A stretch of 64,000 nt of DNA from CALCEB01 sp035531475. GTDB lineage: Bacteria; Acidobacteriota; Terriglobia; UBA7540. The translations under genes were made by a program, and so were the position numbers. The notes under the pieces are model-generated. The model was not told the DNA's origin. It did no database searches and was given only the letters and a program-made list of their open reading frames with translations. The stretch spans positions 18,502-82,501 of the forward strand of contig DATKST010000177.1 in the NCBI GenBank assembly GCA_035531475.1, read 5' to 3'. Within the stretch, counting starts at the first letter, position 1. Each line of letters starts with the position of its first letter. Shown in pieces: positions 27,445-35,843 of the stretch.

Positions 27445-29040
27445 GTGGCAGCCGAGTTTGCCAGAAAGTACGGCGGGACGTGGGCCGGATTGCTCACGAA
27501 GAGCCTTGCCGTCCTTGCTGGCCTAGAGCTCGTCACTGATCTTCCTAATCCAATGGATATCGTTACTGTAGGATGTCTTGCCATTAATGCTGCAAGCTTT
27601 GGACTCGGAACCGGACCCGGCACCCAGGTCACGGTAAGTCCACCACGGGCCGTGGTACCTCTGGGAGGGACGCAGCAGTTCACCGCAACTGTCGCTGGCC
27701 CGTCCGACACAAGCGTAACTTGGTCCGTCGTGCAAGGTGCTATGGGAGGCTCTATCACCAACACGGGACTTTACACAGCTCCGACAACCATGCCCTTTCT
27801 ACCGGAGGTGACTATCGATGCGACCAGTACTGCCGACAGCCAGGCGGTTGCGCAGGAAGGGGTGACACTGGTCAACTCCACTGGCGGCAGCTCGGGTTCA
27901 ATGGCCATCATTACCGGCCAAGTCGGCGGTCAGACGGTGGATAAAGCGTATATTCCAGTGCCTAATCCAGGCCTGATCTCCGTCGTCAACGTTGATGCAA
28001 GCCCGGCCTCAAACGCGGTCCTGACGACCATTCAAATGCCCCCCGGCTATAGCCCGAACGCCACGGCGGCGAACCCAACTACGCTTGAAGTGGTAGTGGG
28101 CAGCTATACTTCGCCCGACCTCCAAATTATTGACGCCTTTTCGGACCAGTTGGTTGATACCCTCACGACACCAGTCACCCAAAGCTTCAGTTTCAGCGGC
28201 GGCAGTTGCATGATTTGTGGCATTCAGATCGATCCCGCGCGGAATCAGGCCATCCTGGATACCGCGCAGGGCTATCTCATTCTGGACCTGTCGGCACTTA
28301 CCTTTTCGCCATTCGTTGCAGCGCAGACGGCAGAAAACTTCGGCTACAGCCCGAACCAGGAGATCGCCCTGAGCCCCTTTTACGACGAGTTTGGATTTGG
28401 AGTGACTCCGGGAGTGCAGGCCGTCAACTTCAGCAACAACGCCGTCTTCAACCTTAGTTCCAATGGCGTGAACTGGTCCCGGCCAGACGCTGCGGCTGTT
28501 GATCTTACCACAGGGGTTGCCGTTGTTGCTGATGAGGATAACGGCAGCCAGCTTCTGATTAATCTAAACGCCGCCACGTTTGACTCTTCTGCCTCACCGC
28601 CGACTTTCTCAGCCCCGAGTACTCTGTTTTCGACAAGCTCACCAAACTGCGGCTCGTACAACGAGTGGACGATGATCTCCGTGGAGAGTTCGACCCACTT
28701 GCTGTTTCTCGGCACTGAGTATTACGACGATTGTGCGGGTGTCGAAACCCTTCCGGCTGCTTCCGGCTCTGGCGTCCCGCCGACGCCGACCATCTTCAAT
28801 TGGGGGCATGTGCCCTCGGCTCCTGACGGAAGCGGATGGCAGAACGCCACAGACCCTCACGGCATCGCAGTTTTTACGAGCGTGGTGGACGGAAAGGCAT
28901 ACGGATTCCTGGTACGGGCCGACGCAGCTTGGGTTGCAAAGGTTGATCTGGTTGGTGTTGCGAGCGCTTCGCAATTGTCGGGAGGCGGGCAAGGACAAGT
29001 CGACCTGACTCCGTTTGTTACGTTCTACGCGACGCAGTGA
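27445..29040 (+). CDS. Ig-like/propeller surface protein, probable 3' half of the split gene
   Basis: A 531-codon frame from GTG 27445. It lacks a signal peptide, as expected if it continues the upstream lipoprotein. An Ig-like (Big_2-type) domain sits at about residues 60-140 (VSPPRAVVPLGGTQQFTATV). The rest resembles a beta-propeller-like region with repeats such as NPGLISVVNVDA. It is in frame +1 whereas the upstream part is in frame +2, and a G6 run at 27406-27411 lies at the junction. No ribosome binding site precedes 27445. Confidence 0.55.
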   Translation: MAAEFARKYGGTWAGLLTKSLAVLAGLELVTDLPNPMDIVTVGCLAINAASFGLGTGPGTQVTVSPPRAVVPLGGTQQFTATVAGPSDTSVTWSVVQGAMGGSITNTGLYTAPTTMPFLPEVTIDATSTADSQAVAQEGVTLVNSTGGSSGSMAIITGQVGGQTVDKAYIPVPNPGLISVVNVDASPASNAVLTTIQMPPGYSPNATAANPTTLEVVVGSYTSPDLQIIDAFSDQLVDTLTTPVTQSFSFSGGSCMICGIQIDPARNQAILDTAQGYLILDLSALTFSPFVAAQTAENFGYSPNQEIALSPFYDEFGFGVTPGVQAVNFSNNAVFNLSSNGVNWSRPDAAAVDLTTGVAVVADEDNGSQLLINLNAATFDSSASPPTFSAPSTLFSTSSPNCGSYNEWTMISVESSTHLLFLGTEYYDDCAGVETLPAASGSGVPPTPTIFNWGHVPSAPDGSGWQNATDPHGIAVFTSVVDGKAYGFLVRADAAWVAKVDLVGVASASQLSGGGQGQVDLTPFVTFYATQ

Positions 29041-29332
29041 TGCCGGTCTCTTACGGGAACGGTCTGGGCTTTGTGCGATTGCAACTGGAGTGGCGGAAGG
29101 CCTGGGGCGCACGAGCGGGCGGCCACGGCGCGGTTTTGGTGCCGTGGGCTTTTGTCGGCCAGTGGTGAGCAACGAAAGGACAGAATCGGCGATCAGATGT
29201 GCTGAAGAATCTGAAGGCCAGGGTTGTCGGCTTCAACCAGGGCAAGGATACCAAGTAGCGAACTTCGGCCGAGCTCCCGACGGAATCTGGCTCGGCAGAT
29301 TACGGCTGCAGTTCAAAGAGGAGGTTGTGACC

Positions 29333-29872
29333 ATGTTAGTTCACTCAAAAGGATATTACATCCTGATCGGTACGTTTTTACTCGCGACGTGTGGACTGGT
29401 TTCTTCCATTTCGATGGGACAGACCGCACCCGAGAAGGCCCTTACGATACAAGACGGGACCATCATACACGTGGTCTTGACGGATTCACTCGGCTCGAAC
29501 ACTAGCCACGCCAACGACCCCGTGCACTTCGAGGCGGCCGAGGACGTCAAAGTTGGCGACGTGGTGGTGATCGCCAAAGGAGCAGCAGGAGTCGGGCATG
29601 TCATAACCGCCGAGAAAAATGGGCACTTTGGAAAGAGCGGCGGGATCAATTACTCCCTCGATTATATTAAGGCCGTGGACGGGACGAACGTCCGGCTTCG
29701 TGCAAGCTCAAGCTCTGGAAACCCAAACAAGTACAGCATGCTGGGCATATATGGCGCTTTCAAACACGGCAAGAAAATCAAGGTTGCGAAGGGTACCCGT
29801 ATGGATGCCTACGTTGATGGCGACCGGGAAATCCACGTCCCCGGCCCCGGCGCCTCGGCGCCCAACAAATAG
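29333..29872 (+). CDS. Secreted protein of unknown function
   Basis: A 179-residue product preceded by GAGGAGG. The signal peptide is MLVHSKGYYILIGTFLLAT, followed by a mature part containing IQDGTIIHVVLTDSLGS and VHFEAAEDVKVGDVVVIAKG. This strand-rich pattern recurs in exported acidobacterial proteins (from memory, not verified). The C-terminal KHGKKIKVAKGTRMDAYVDG suggests a second similar module. Function unknown. Confidence 0.6.
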   Translation: MLVHSKGYYILIGTFLLATCGLVSSISMGQTAPEKALTIQDGTIIHVVLTDSLGSNTSHANDPVHFEAAEDVKVGDVVVIAKGAAGVGHVITAEKNGHFGKSGGINYSLDYIKAVDGTNVRLRASSSSGNPNKYSMLGIYGAFKHGKKIKVAKGTRMDAYVDGDREIHVPGPGASAPNK

Positions 29873-30089
29873 GCTCTATCCTGACGGGGGTTACACCCGC
29901 CTCGCGGGGGCGGGGGCGGCTCCAGTCCTCCGCCTGGACCGTCAGGCACGCCAGCGGGTAGCGCAGAGTTTCGTGTCTTTCGAAATCCTGCGGCTTTTTG
30001 CTTTCAAATTCGTGTCCCTTCCTCTGCGGGCAACAAGATGTGATCGACAGGCAAAATGCCGCTCGTTGCCTGGGGCGCACCCACGCTTC

Positions 30090-30350
30090 CGGTATCATCT
30101 TATCCATCTGCGGGAGCACAAGGGAGACCAGGAGTTCCGCACCGTGACGGGTGGCGTGTTCCACGTGTCGGGAGGATCGACGCGGGACTCGGTACCCTTC
30201 CAAGGGAAACAGATTGCCCCGCGAACTTTTGTGGTGGATCTCACCAATGTCCCGGCTGGGGAATACGGCTTTCTTCCACCTGGCATGATCGCTCAAAGCA
30301 GCGCATCTTCGCAGTTGGGGAAGATGTACACGTTCCACGTGCTGGAGTAA
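30090..30350 (+). pseudogene. Remnant: C-terminal end of an exported protein
   Basis: An open segment whose translation reads QEFRTVTGGVFHVSGG, then PAGEYGFLPPGM and LGKMYTFHVLE before a normal stop. This is the ending of a family of exported acidobacterial proteins as I recall it, but no plausible start, signal or upstream domain is present. It lies about 220 bp after the preceding gene. Most likely a truncated gene. The 29873-30089 gap shows nothing else. Confidence 0.45.
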
Positions 30351-30491
30351 CGCCATGGAAGCCCCGGAGCGTCCCATCGAATGTGAGACGCGCTACCAAG
30401 GGAACTGGTGTGCATTATTCTCGGCGACCGGTGCTGGTTTGGGTGGGTTGAGCCGGCCCGCCGCAGGAAAGGCTGCGAGCTTGGGCTGGCG

Positions 30492-30671
30492 GTGAACGCT
30501 CTGCTGGCGAGCGTGATTCTTGCAGGATTGCTGGCATCTTGCGGCGGCGGCTCTTCTGGTGGTGGAGGCATTACCCCGCCGGGGACTCCAGCGGGTTCCT
30601 ATACCATCACCGTGACCGGAACGGCGGGGTCGCTCGTCCACAACACGAACCTGACCTTGACGGTGCAGTGA
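30492..30671 (+). CDS. Small lipoprotein or fragment of a surface protein
   Basis: From GTG 30492 the product has 59 residues with a lipoprotein signal (ASVILAGLLASC, then Gly/Ser run). Its ending GTPAGSYTITVTGTAGS followed by LTLTVQ is the C-terminal Ig-type domain of much larger surface proteins. A signal joined directly to that tail suggests an internally deleted gene. Its 3' end overlaps the truncated subtilase on the other strand. Confidence 0.4.
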   Translation: MNALLASVILAGLLASCGGGSSGGGGITPPGTPAGSYTITVTGTAGSLVHNTNLTLTVQ

Positions 30672-30913
30672 ACCACGACCGGCAAAAGCGGTAGCCATCT
30701 CTGAAACGGCGATGCCGTGTCAAGCACTTTTTTTCGACACCTATCGATATCGCAGGCGGCGGCTTGCTTTCCGGGAACCGCGCGGATTCTATCTTTGGCG
30801 AGATCAGGGTGGTCCAATGCGACGGGGCCGTCAATCAACGCCACGACGAATTCCCGGCGTCCTTGCGTCTTCGCCATCAAGGGCCGTAGCCGGACCAGGT
30901 CCAGAGCGCCCAT
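30599..30913 (-). pseudogene. Truncated subtilisin-like (S8) peptidase
   Basis: From ATG 30913 (GAGGAT upstream) the frame reads MGALDLVRLRPLM and then FVVALIDGPVALDHPDL, the S8 block that carries the catalytic Asp in PatA/PatG-type subtilases. After about residue 60 similarity ends; the HGT (catalytic His) and GTS (catalytic Ser) blocks are absent and the frame runs into unrelated sequence to 30599. It starts 117 bp after the end of the Cys-Cys-Gly protein gene on the same strand, so it was probably the last gene of that cluster. Confidence 0.6.
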
Positions 30914-31030
30914 CCAGATGATCCTCGTTTCAATTTCCGGACCGAGCCGTGATGATCGGCAGCTCTTCCCGCTTCCAGCCGATTCCAACCCGGCCCATAA
31001 GACGGAGAAATCCCGGCGCCAATTTGCTCA

Positions 31031-31333
31031 TCAAGCTTTGTGAAAGAAGCGCGTCCGCAGCAGCAACGCCGCATCTCTCGGGTCAACTGCCCGCACGGAG
31101 TTGGACGATGAGAACTCATACTGGCGGCCCGTCACCGGCCCGCGCACCTGGATCGGCGAATATTCCAGGTAGCGGAGAGCCACCGAAGAACTTGACGGCT
31201 GAGCTGGCGCAATGGTTTGTTGCAGCGCACGGGGAATGTTAGGCACGTTTTGCCGGACTGTTGGCGTTGTGGGTGACGCTGTCGCCGTCGATGTCGTGCT
31301 CCTCAGTGCCGTTCGTTTCTGACCGCAGCACAT
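31031..31333 (-). CDS. 100-residue MCCG-type small protein
   Basis: Starts MCCGQKRTALRSTT behind a strong ribosome binding site (GAAGGAG, 9 bp before the ATG). The middle is Thr/Pro/Gln-rich; the C-terminal half is compact: RYLEYSPIQVRGPVTGRQYEF, then VDPRDAALLLRTRFF, resembling a small strand-helix domain. It overlaps the 3' end of the DUF1360 gene by 95 bases in a different frame. I do not know its function; the invariant-looking Cys-Cys-Gly start suggests metal or thiol chemistry, which is speculation. Confidence 0.65.
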   Translation of the reverse strand: MCCGQKRTALRSTTSTATASPTTPTVRQNVPNIPRALQQTIAPAQPSSSSVALRYLEYSPIQVRGPVTGRQYEFSSSNSVRAVDPRDAALLLRTRFFHKA

Positions 31334-31676
31334 CGTTAACGTCTCCTTCTCGGGGTTGCGAAACGGCTTGAATAACGACAGGTTCCTGGCCCAGGCGGTC
31401 CAGCAGACAAGCCGCGCCGGAGAGCGCCAGCCAAGTGAGCAGCCAGTCGAGCGGCTTGCGGGAAACAAAGAGCGCGGCCGGAGCCGCGATCCACAGGCTG
31501 AGACAGTTGAAGCAATCCATCAGCTTACCAGCCAGCCCGTGGCCCAAACGGGCACGAAATCTGACAATGAAGTCTGCCGGGCCATCCTCGCTCGCCAGCA
31601 GGTGGCTCACCCGCCAAGTGGCGAGGACGGCCAGAACAAATCGTATCCAGAAGTTCCCTTCAATCACCCCTGTCAT
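31239..31676 (-). CDS. DUF1360 membrane protein
   Basis: The product from ATG 31676 has 145 residues. The family pattern is clear: VLAVLATWRVSHLLASEDGP, then LMDCFNCLSLWIAAPAAL with its two cysteines, then a hydrophobic segment WLLTWLALSGAACLL. The last 40 residues are hydrophilic and overlap the next gene. DUF1360 proteins occur in sporeformers and phages; function unknown. A longer frame to 31982 would overlap the kelch gene and is rejected. It starts 73 bp after the kelch gene. Confidence 0.7.
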   Translation of the reverse strand: MTGVIEGNFWIRFVLAVLATWRVSHLLASEDGPADFIVRFRARLGHGLAGKLMDCFNCLSLWIAAPAALFVSRKPLDWLLTWLALSGAACLLDRLGQEPVVIQAVSQPREGDVNDVLRSETNGTEEHDIDGDSVTHNANSPAKRA

Positions 31677-31749
31677 CGATCGAACTCCTGCCGCTCGCCA
31701 CCGGGTTGGACTGGGTTCTCCGGAAACCGCACCTGCAGGCGGCAGGTGA

Positions 31750-33453
31750 TTACGTCTCGCGTTTCTTCTGACTCTGCGGATTGCTCTTGCTTTCACCTTT
31801 CTCGGATGGGAGTTTGCGGCGGCGCTCCCCGGAGGGTGGGCCGGGGGCCTTTTCCGCCGCCGCGGCCCCGAGTTGCATTCTGTCGACTTCGCGCCCCAGA
31901 TCGCGCAGGGTCTTAATGCCGCGGATGATCTGGTGGAACGCTTCCTTCGCCTCGGCGGCGATTTTAGGTCCCCAGGGATCAACCGGCACCGGTCCGTGAG
32001 GCGTCAGCACCCAGAGCGGCCCGTCGGCGAGGCTGCCGATCAATTGGTTGACCAAGGCCTCGTTGATGGGGATGTTCAAGTGAAAAGCGCCCACGATGAC
32101 GGCGACACAGTCTGAGGAGATGCCGTTGGCGACCACGCACAAGCTGTAAAGGCCATCAGGGACTCCGCACGGCACCTTGAAACTCGTCGATTGTACCGAG
32201 AGGCCGGTCGCCACTCCCATCGTGCTGTGACCGAACGTGCGGCAATAAAAAACCTTGCCGTCGCCTTGAAGACGGACAATGGGGTAGTTCGTCGCCATGG
32301 TGGCGTCGTCGCCGTAGCTGTTAGCCTGTGAGAGCCCATTAATCTGGCGGCCTTGCAGCGTGTAGGTTTGTGCTACGTGCAACTCGGCCGGGAAAGCCGT
32401 GATCACAGGCTTCCAAGCCGGGTCCGGTGCGCCATCGGGAGTGTACACCTCAATATCAGTCGAGGCGTTGGAGAAGAGCACCTGCCCGGTTGGCAACAAA
32501 AGCATACGTCCGTTGTAGGTGTAGTCGGCGTTGTTGGCCGAATCCGGCACGGCGTTCAGATTCGTTCCGTCGAATTCGAAGAAGTGCGTGGGTTTGGCGT
32601 AACCATTGCCATCCGCCGGGATAGGACCGGCTACGCAGAGAACGTTACCGTTGGGCAGAAGGCAGGCGGGCGCATCTTTAGCCAGCCACAGGTTGGGGAA
32701 GTCCGGCCCTGCTAACCAGGACCCGGGTTCGTCAGCGAGCGGCGGCGGCGTGTAGAAAGCCGTGTGACCGGTGGCGCCGATCGCGAACACCCGCCCGTCC
32801 GGCAGCAGGATGGCGGGGCCGATCTCCTGCGAACTCGCTTGCACCAGGCTCACAGGCGTTGACCCTGCGCTCACCCACTTCTCGCCAGGCGCCACGTACT
32901 TTTCGGCATTGCCAATGTTGGTGCATTCTACGGAAAGAATTGTCTCATCGGGAAGAAGCGTCCAAGTCTCTTCTTCGCTGGGATCATCCTTGCTTCCCGT
33001 CGCCGTCCAGGTGTTTGCAGCCGGATCGTAAATCGCCGTGTCAGTCGTTCCGATTGAGCCCAGCAGCAATCTGCCGTCCGGCAGGACACAGCAGGGAGCG
33101 TCTCCAATCTTGGCCCAACCAGACGGTGGAGAAATAGGCGTCCACGTATTAAAGATGGGGTCGTAAATTTGGGCGGTGAGAAGATTAGCGGAAAGGCAGT
33201 TGTTGTACTCCCCGCCGGCGACGAACACGCGTCCGTCCTGGAGCACGGCGGAAGCATAATACATGGGAGCGTTGGGGCTCGGCGCAAGCGGCGTCCACGC
33301 GCCCTGTGTATAATCGCCTGTCGAGTCCGGGGTAAGCTTCCACCAATTATTGCTACAGTATTGTTGACACATCACCGTACCGTCGGTCAGCAGCAGCATG
33401 GTGCTCGCTTGAAACGGCGGTTGATGAACTAAAGGTCGCCAAGTTCCCGCCAT
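31750..33453 (-). CDS. Kelch-type beta-propeller protein
   Basis: A 567-residue product with repeated kelch-like blades: VLQDGRVFVAGGEYNN, VLPDGRLLLGS, LLPDGRVFAIGATG, LLPNGNVLCVAG, LLPTGQVLFSNA. A domain resembling the Ig-like end of galactose-oxidase-type proteins (about 370-460) is followed by a helical, basic, Lys/Ser-rich tail from about residue 490. There is no signal peptide. AAAGGAG lies upstream of the ATG. Galactose oxidase copper ligands were not identified, so no enzymatic activity is assigned. Confidence 0.65.
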   Translation of the reverse strand: MAGTWRPLVHQPPFQASTMLLLTDGTVMCQQYCSNNWWKLTPDSTGDYTQGAWTPLAPSPNAPMYYASAVLQDGRVFVAGGEYNNCLSANLLTAQIYDPIFNTWTPISPPSGWAKIGDAPCCVLPDGRLLLGSIGTTDTAIYDPAANTWTATGSKDDPSEEETWTLLPDETILSVECTNIGNAEKYVAPGEKWVSAGSTPVSLVQASSQEIGPAILLPDGRVFAIGATGHTAFYTPPPLADEPGSWLAGPDFPNLWLAKDAPACLLPNGNVLCVAGPIPADGNGYAKPTHFFEFDGTNLNAVPDSANNADYTYNGRMLLLPTGQVLFSNASTDIEVYTPDGAPDPAWKPVITAFPAELHVAQTYTLQGRQINGLSQANSYGDDATMATNYPIVRLQGDGKVFYCRTFGHSTMGVATGLSVQSTSFKVPCGVPDGLYSLCVVANGISSDCVAVIVGAFHLNIPINEALVNQLIGSLADGPLWVLTPHGPVPVDPWGPKIAAEAKEAFHQIIRGIKTLRDLGREVDRMQLGAAAAEKAPGPPSGERRRKLPSEKGESKSNPQSQKKRET

Positions 33454-33605
33454 GAGTTCAACTCCTTTCTAAGTTCATAAGATGTTCAGCGAGCCGCGCC
33501 CACTGTCATTCAGCGCTCAAAGCATGGCGACGGTGTGAGCGGCGCGTGACCCGCGACGGGCTGGAGAGGGCCGCCGGTGAACCTCTACCGGCGGCCCCTG
33601 CCGCC

Positions 33606-35720
33606 TCATTTTATTAATGGCGGAAATGGCGGACACGGCGGACACGGCTCGATCAAGGCGAAGCCTGCGTTGAACTGGCGGTCGTACTGCGACTGGCGGC
33701 TGTAGCCGTCTACAGCGCGCGCGGCACAGTACACCAGAACCGCAAATGCGCCTTCCGTGCAGGTTCCGAGCAGAGTGCCGGCCGAGTTCACAAACGTGGC
33801 GGGCGAACCCGGTGAGGGTGCGCCTGCGCTGGTGTCGGTAAGACCATGTATACCGGCGAGTCCGGCCACCTGGCCTTTGATTCCCAGTGAAACACCCAGG
33901 CTCCAATCGAGGAAGTTGTTGGGATGGAATGCAACGTAGTAGATCGTAACGGTGTCGGTCGAATTCGTGTAGTGGAGAATACCGCACGGATCGGTGTCCG
34001 TCGAGTCTAGCGGCGTGGACACCTTCGTAACCTGGGCAACCGTATCGTTATTGTCCACCAGGATCTGGAAAATCAGATTACCGCTCGCGTCGATATTGTA
34101 GGCGCCGACGTTGGTATAGGTTCCGAGCGGCACGCTCTGATCGGCCAGGAGATAAGCAAACGTGGAAGGGCCCCCGAGGTTGTCGCTGGCGACGGGGTTT
34201 CCAGCGTTGTCGAACATCTCCAGCCGTAACGTGCACAATCCGCTCCTGCGCGGAGTTGTGCCTTCGGTGCTGTCGAAATTCCCGTAGGGGAAATCAATCC
34301 AATCAAACCCGTGTTGCGGTATTGCAAATAAATTGCTGTTCCCGCCTAGGGTTTGAGGTGTAAACGTCACCGGGGTGTTCACAATGATGACGGTCGAGGG
34401 CGGCACGTAGGTGACGGTCTGGTACCTGATGGTGCTTGGGGCGTTGATCTGCGTAAAACTGGGGTCGCCCTGAAACTGGTAAGACCAGCGATAGTAGCTG
34501 ATCCCAGGCGTCCCAGGCGTCGGCGTCGTCGGCAGGTCTGGATGGAATTGCACCTTAAGCTGAAGGGTTCCGCCCCACGGGGTCTTGCCGGGCAGAAGGC
34601 CAAGGCCCGGGCCTACTCCGTTGGTGAGCCCCTGCACGTACCAAAGGTCTTCCCAGCCGATATAATTCGGCCACACGTACAAGTAGTTGGGGCCGGGATT
34701 TACGGGCGGGCAGGAGACGGCGTCCGGATCATCAACGACGATGTCGACCGATTGGCTGCCGTCGTAATTGTAGTAAGTGCTGCAGGCGATCTGCGGGTCA
34801 GAGATTTCCACCTCGGTACCGTAAAGGTTTTGAATGACCTCAAAATAGAGGTCTGGAAAGTCCTCGGGGCACCAGAAACAAATCTCAGCAGAGAAGGAGC
34901 CGTCCGACTGAATCAAGACCTCCGTAAGCTCTTGCCAGCAGAAGGCCGAGTCAGGAATCAGCTCGCACCAGAAGTCGTAGAGGATTGCCTTGTTGGCAAC
35001 GATGTACTGCTTGAGGGCGCCACCTTCCAGTACCGACAGTGTGGTTGCCACCTCGGAGAGTGAACTCGTCGTGCTGAAAGCGCGCGATGTAGCGCTGGAG
35101 GAGGCGATGGTGGCCAGGCTCGCAGCGGTGCTCCGGCTGGTGGCCGCGCTCAAGCTGACGCGACTCTGTTCCGCCGAGCCGGTCAGCCGGCCTACCAAGC
35201 TGTCTCGCAGGGTGAGGAGGTAGACGGGCGCCAGGGTATCCAGCGTACACTCGAGGTCGACCTGAAAGATCTGCACCGTCCCCGTGCAAATCGGTGCATA
35301 AAGTGGCTGATTGCTCCCCGGGTTTAGCAGCTTGCGAACTGTGCCATGCACGAAGATGCAGGTTTCAAACCAGCAACCGTAGATCGTGGGAAAGGCTGCA
35401 AAGGAAAGCTTATCCACGCCTAGGGCAGGAACATAATCTTGGGTGAGGGCCTTTGCTCTGGTTAACTGCCCCACCAGATCCGCGGGATGCTCTTTCTTGT
35501 TGTGCAGCAAGTCGGGTCCTACTTTCACCTGATAGCGTTGCCCGGCAGCGACCTCAAACTTCACGGGTTCCTTGTGGACCGGCTTGGACTCTGCGAGGCG
35601 CCCGGCGGAATCGAAAAGGTAGGCCCGGGTGTGAGGAAGCTCCTTTCCCACCGGGTAATCACGAAAAGCCACATCGACGGTTATCGTCGTTTTCGAGGTA
35701 TTGTCAGCTTTTGTAGGCAT
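33606..35720 (-). CDS. 704-residue protein of unknown function
   Basis: Starts MPTKADNTSKTTITVDVAFR behind AAGGAGG; a longer frame to 35795 is less likely. Residues 1-70 look like an Ig-like or carboxypeptidase-regulatory-like domain. Residues 187-225 are a Ser/Thr/Ala-rich low-complexity linker. The remainder is strand-rich with many aromatic residues and about 20 cysteines, ending in PCPPCPPFPPLIK. No signal peptide or membrane segment is seen. It lies between the kelch gene and the serine peptidase on the same strand. I do not recognise it. Confidence 0.6.
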   Translation of the reverse strand: MPTKADNTSKTTITVDVAFRDYPVGKELPHTRAYLFDSAGRLAESKPVHKEPVKFEVAAGQRYQVKVGPDLLHNKKEHPADLVGQLTRAKALTQDYVPALGVDKLSFAAFPTIYGCWFETCIFVHGTVRKLLNPGSNQPLYAPICTGTVQIFQVDLECTLDTLAPVYLLTLRDSLVGRLTGSAEQSRVSLSAATSRSTAASLATIASSSATSRAFSTTSSLSEVATTLSVLEGGALKQYIVANKAILYDFWCELIPDSAFCWQELTEVLIQSDGSFSAEICFWCPEDFPDLYFEVIQNLYGTEVEISDPQIACSTYYNYDGSQSVDIVVDDPDAVSCPPVNPGPNYLYVWPNYIGWEDLWYVQGLTNGVGPGLGLLPGKTPWGGTLQLKVQFHPDLPTTPTPGTPGISYYRWSYQFQGDPSFTQINAPSTIRYQTVTYVPPSTVIIVNTPVTFTPQTLGGNSNLFAIPQHGFDWIDFPYGNFDSTEGTTPRRSGLCTLRLEMFDNAGNPVASDNLGGPSTFAYLLADQSVPLGTYTNVGAYNIDASGNLIFQILVDNNDTVAQVTKVSTPLDSTDTDPCGILHYTNSTDTVTIYYVAFHPNNFLDWSLGVSLGIKGQVAGLAGIHGLTDTSAGAPSPGSPATFVNSAGTLLGTCTEGAFAVLVYCAARAVDGYSRQSQYDRQFNAGFALIEPCPPCPPFPPLIK

Positions 35721-35843
35721 ACTTTGAATCCTCCTTGCTTTTTGATTGAACTCAGTGGCTGCCTCCGTTTGGGTCGAGCAGCTCGATACAAGCACGGCGA
35801 AGGTTTTCCCGCCTCGGGTTCTGCGCGCCGCGCTCGCGCTTGT

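Noticed and set aside
29873..30089. Possible continuation of the exported-protein remnant upstream of 30090
   Set aside because: The frame is open but reads as Arg/Ala-rich non-coding sequence without domain similarity.
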